In this document: positions 13,751-14,899 of the stretch, one piece after another
Layout of the letters: every line of letters begins with the position of its first letter
Numbering within the stretch: the stretch's first letter is position 1
Translations under genes and position numbers: made by a program
Notes under the pieces: model-generated
What the model saw: the letters and a program-made list of their open reading frames with translations, nothing else
What the model was told of the DNA's origin: nothing
Database searches by the model: none
Source of the DNA: Candidatus Levyibacteriota bacterium
GTDB taxonomy: Bacteria > Patescibacteria > Microgenomatia > Levybacterales > UBA12049
DNA length: 14,899 nucleotides
NCBI GenBank assembly: GCA_003173915.1
Contig: PPGL01000087.1
Coordinates: 1 to 14,899 of the forward strand
Reading direction: 5' to 3'

Positions 13751-14815
13751 GTAGCACGTCAAGAAACGCAAAGACCAAATCAACCTTCTTTTTTTGATCT
13801 TCTCCGTTCTTCTCTTAAAAGATTTGAATTACCAGTAACAAGGCTTAGGGAATTAGGTATGCATGTAGAGGGTACTATAAGTAAAACTCTAGAGATGTAT
13901 CACGGGGCATCAATTTTCAAAAAAACATTAATAGATGCTGGTATTGGATTGGCAGTTGCATCCTTGGCAGAAGGAGTAGGGAAAGCTCACGCACGCGCTA
14001 AGATAGATCAACAAGAAATAACCGACGAAGTAAATGGAACTATTCAAAGATTTGATGAATCTCCTTTCGCAAATAACCTGAATAGCATGCCAGAAAGCAT
14101 AGCTCACTTTATAAGAGAAATACATAGAAGTGATGCATCAACTGAATTTGCTCAAACATTAACGGCGCTCGATACAAAGCTGCAGATTAGTCCAGCGGAG
14201 GTTGCTATTGTTGCCAAAGCGGCAATTCATGAGAGACAAAGACAGCAAATAGGTAGAATGGCACAGACACTTGCATGGATTCCCCATGCAAACGGTTATT
14301 TTGCAAATACAGACCACATGGTTGATTTTGTAACTAGTGGTGGTCATGAGCAATTGGTTGGATTATTAGCTTTGGAAACAATTCATCAAGAAGACATGGG
14401 GAGGATTACCCTAAGTATGGCAAGAGGAATTGGTGAAGGATGGAAAAGATCAAAAGGAGCAGTATTTGCAGAAGTTACAGAAGAGACTCAAGCAAGGCTC
14501 AAAGCGGGCTTGGGTTTTCAAGAATCTTCGAGGGCAGACGAACTTGCCTCAGAGGTAGCATTAGAGCGAATATTACGAGTATTAGCAAAAAAGGGTGTTA
14601 TTTCTCCTAAAGATAAGCAAAGAAGAGGCAATTGGGAATGGTACTCCAATCAAGTACAAGCTGTTAAAGATGCCTTGGTTGTTTTTTCAGCAGAAAATGG
14701 CTTAATGATAACCGATGGACAAATAAAGCAAGATGCAGCTGTAATGATGTTTTTAACTGCTTTTGAAAGCGATACAGCAAGGAGATATAACAGAGCGACT
14801 GCAAACCAACAGTAA
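13745..14815 (+). CDS. Hypothetical mostly helical protein, 356 aa
   Basis: Unrecognised. Predicted by eye to be largely alpha-helical and soluble, apart from a mildly hydrophobic Gly/Ala stretch around residues 62-78 (TLIDAGIGLAVASLAEG) that is weak for a membrane helix. A His/Gln-containing middle (about 160-235) and a Glu/Ala/Arg-rich helical part (about 250-290) follow. The in-frame TTG at 13706 coincides exactly with the first bases of the TTGACA -35 box, so I place the start at ATG 13745. It is divergent from the 459-aa gene; the 147-bp gap between the two ATGs carries both promoters. The full open frame and good promoter make it real; the function is unknown. Confidence 0.82.
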   Translation: MLVARQETQRPNQPSFFDLLRSSLKRFELPVTRLRELGMHVEGTISKTLEMYHGASIFKKTLIDAGIGLAVASLAEGVGKAHARAKIDQQEITDEVNGTIQRFDESPFANNLNSMPESIAHFIREIHRSDASTEFAQTLTALDTKLQISPAEVAIVAKAAIHERQRQQIGRMAQTLAWIPHANGYFANTDHMVDFVTSGGHEQLVGLLALETIHQEDMGRITLSMARGIGEGWKRSKGAVFAEVTEETQARLKAGLGFQESSRADELASEVALERILRVLAKKGVISPKDKQRRGNWEWYSNQVQAVKDALVVFSAENGLMITDGQIKQDAAVMMFLTAFESDTARRYNRATANQQ

Positions 14816-14832
14816 TTGACCCTCTACGTGTC

Positions 14833-14861
14833 TTGTTATAGCATTATTTTTCGCGTATAAT
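14833..14861 (+). promoter_or_regulatory. Strong promoter reading off the window end
   Basis: TTGTTA (14833-14838), 17-base spacer, and a perfect -10 TATAAT (14856-14861). Transcription should start near 14868. No ATG or GTG follows in the remaining bases, so the transcript has a leader longer than 30 bases or encodes an RNA. A second, weaker pair (TTGACC 14816-14821 and TAGCAT 14839-14844) overlaps it. Confidence 0.65.
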
Positions 14862-14899
14862 AATAGATCATCCTCTTAAAAAGGTTTTAGGGCTAGACT

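Noticed and set aside
1..14899. Alternative genetic code (UGA as glycine)
   Set aside because: The glycosidase ends in TGA immediately after its Ig-like domain, and no gene needs in-frame TGA to stay open.

Overview
The window looks like a piece of a small-genome bacterial chromosome with roughly 36-40% G+C. It reads best as a Candidate Phyla Radiation (Patescibacteria) member of the Microgenomates type. The reasons are many short proteins of unrecognised family, a membrane-anchored glycosidase with a Pro/Thr linker, KaiC-type ATPase signalling, almost no Shine-Dalgarno sites, and many genes whose ATG sits 6-10 bases after a good -10 box, which implies leaderless mRNAs. TGA ends the glycosidase gene, so the UGA=Gly code of Gracilibacteria/Absconditabacteria is not used. 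The lineage is an inference from gene style; no marker gene fixes it.

Layout. 2-73: tRNA-Lys(UUU). 185-1045 and 1417-1728: two unrecognised genes with strong leaderless promoters, with a doubtful minus-strand small ORF between them. 1797-1977: decayed remains of an XRE-type helix-turn-helix regulator. 1978-5653: a divergent sensory cluster. On the minus strand is a two-domain KaiC-like ATPase followed 2 bases later by a TM-sensor-TM-HAMP protein with no output domain. On the plus strand is a membrane-tethered PhnD-type solute-binding protein without any transporter genes. 5654-5848: convergent gap with a perfect 10-bp inverted repeat. 5849-8749: three alpha/beta-hydrolase-fold enzymes on the minus strand, richer in G+C than their surroundings. 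They form two transcription units that share a 42-bp upstream element at the same distance from each ATG, and were probably gained by transfer. 8984-9283: a two-TM potassium channel with an intact TVGYGD filter. 9424-11658: a membrane-anchored clan GH-A glycosidase-like protein with an Ig-like tail. 11766-14815: three proteins of unknown function, two of them divergent from one 147-bp promoter region. 14833-14861: a strong outward promoter running off the window.

How the genes may work together. The most interesting unit is 1978-5653. A ligand-binding protein, a transmembrane HAMP relay and a KaiC ATPase are the parts of a signal path, but no kinase, methyl-accepting or response-regulator gene lies beside them. 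The promoter geometry is regular enough (-35, usually 17 bases, often TGn-extended -10, then ATG) that it corrects the start codons of several genes. In three of them a longer reading frame begins at or upstream of the -35 box and runs through the promoter.
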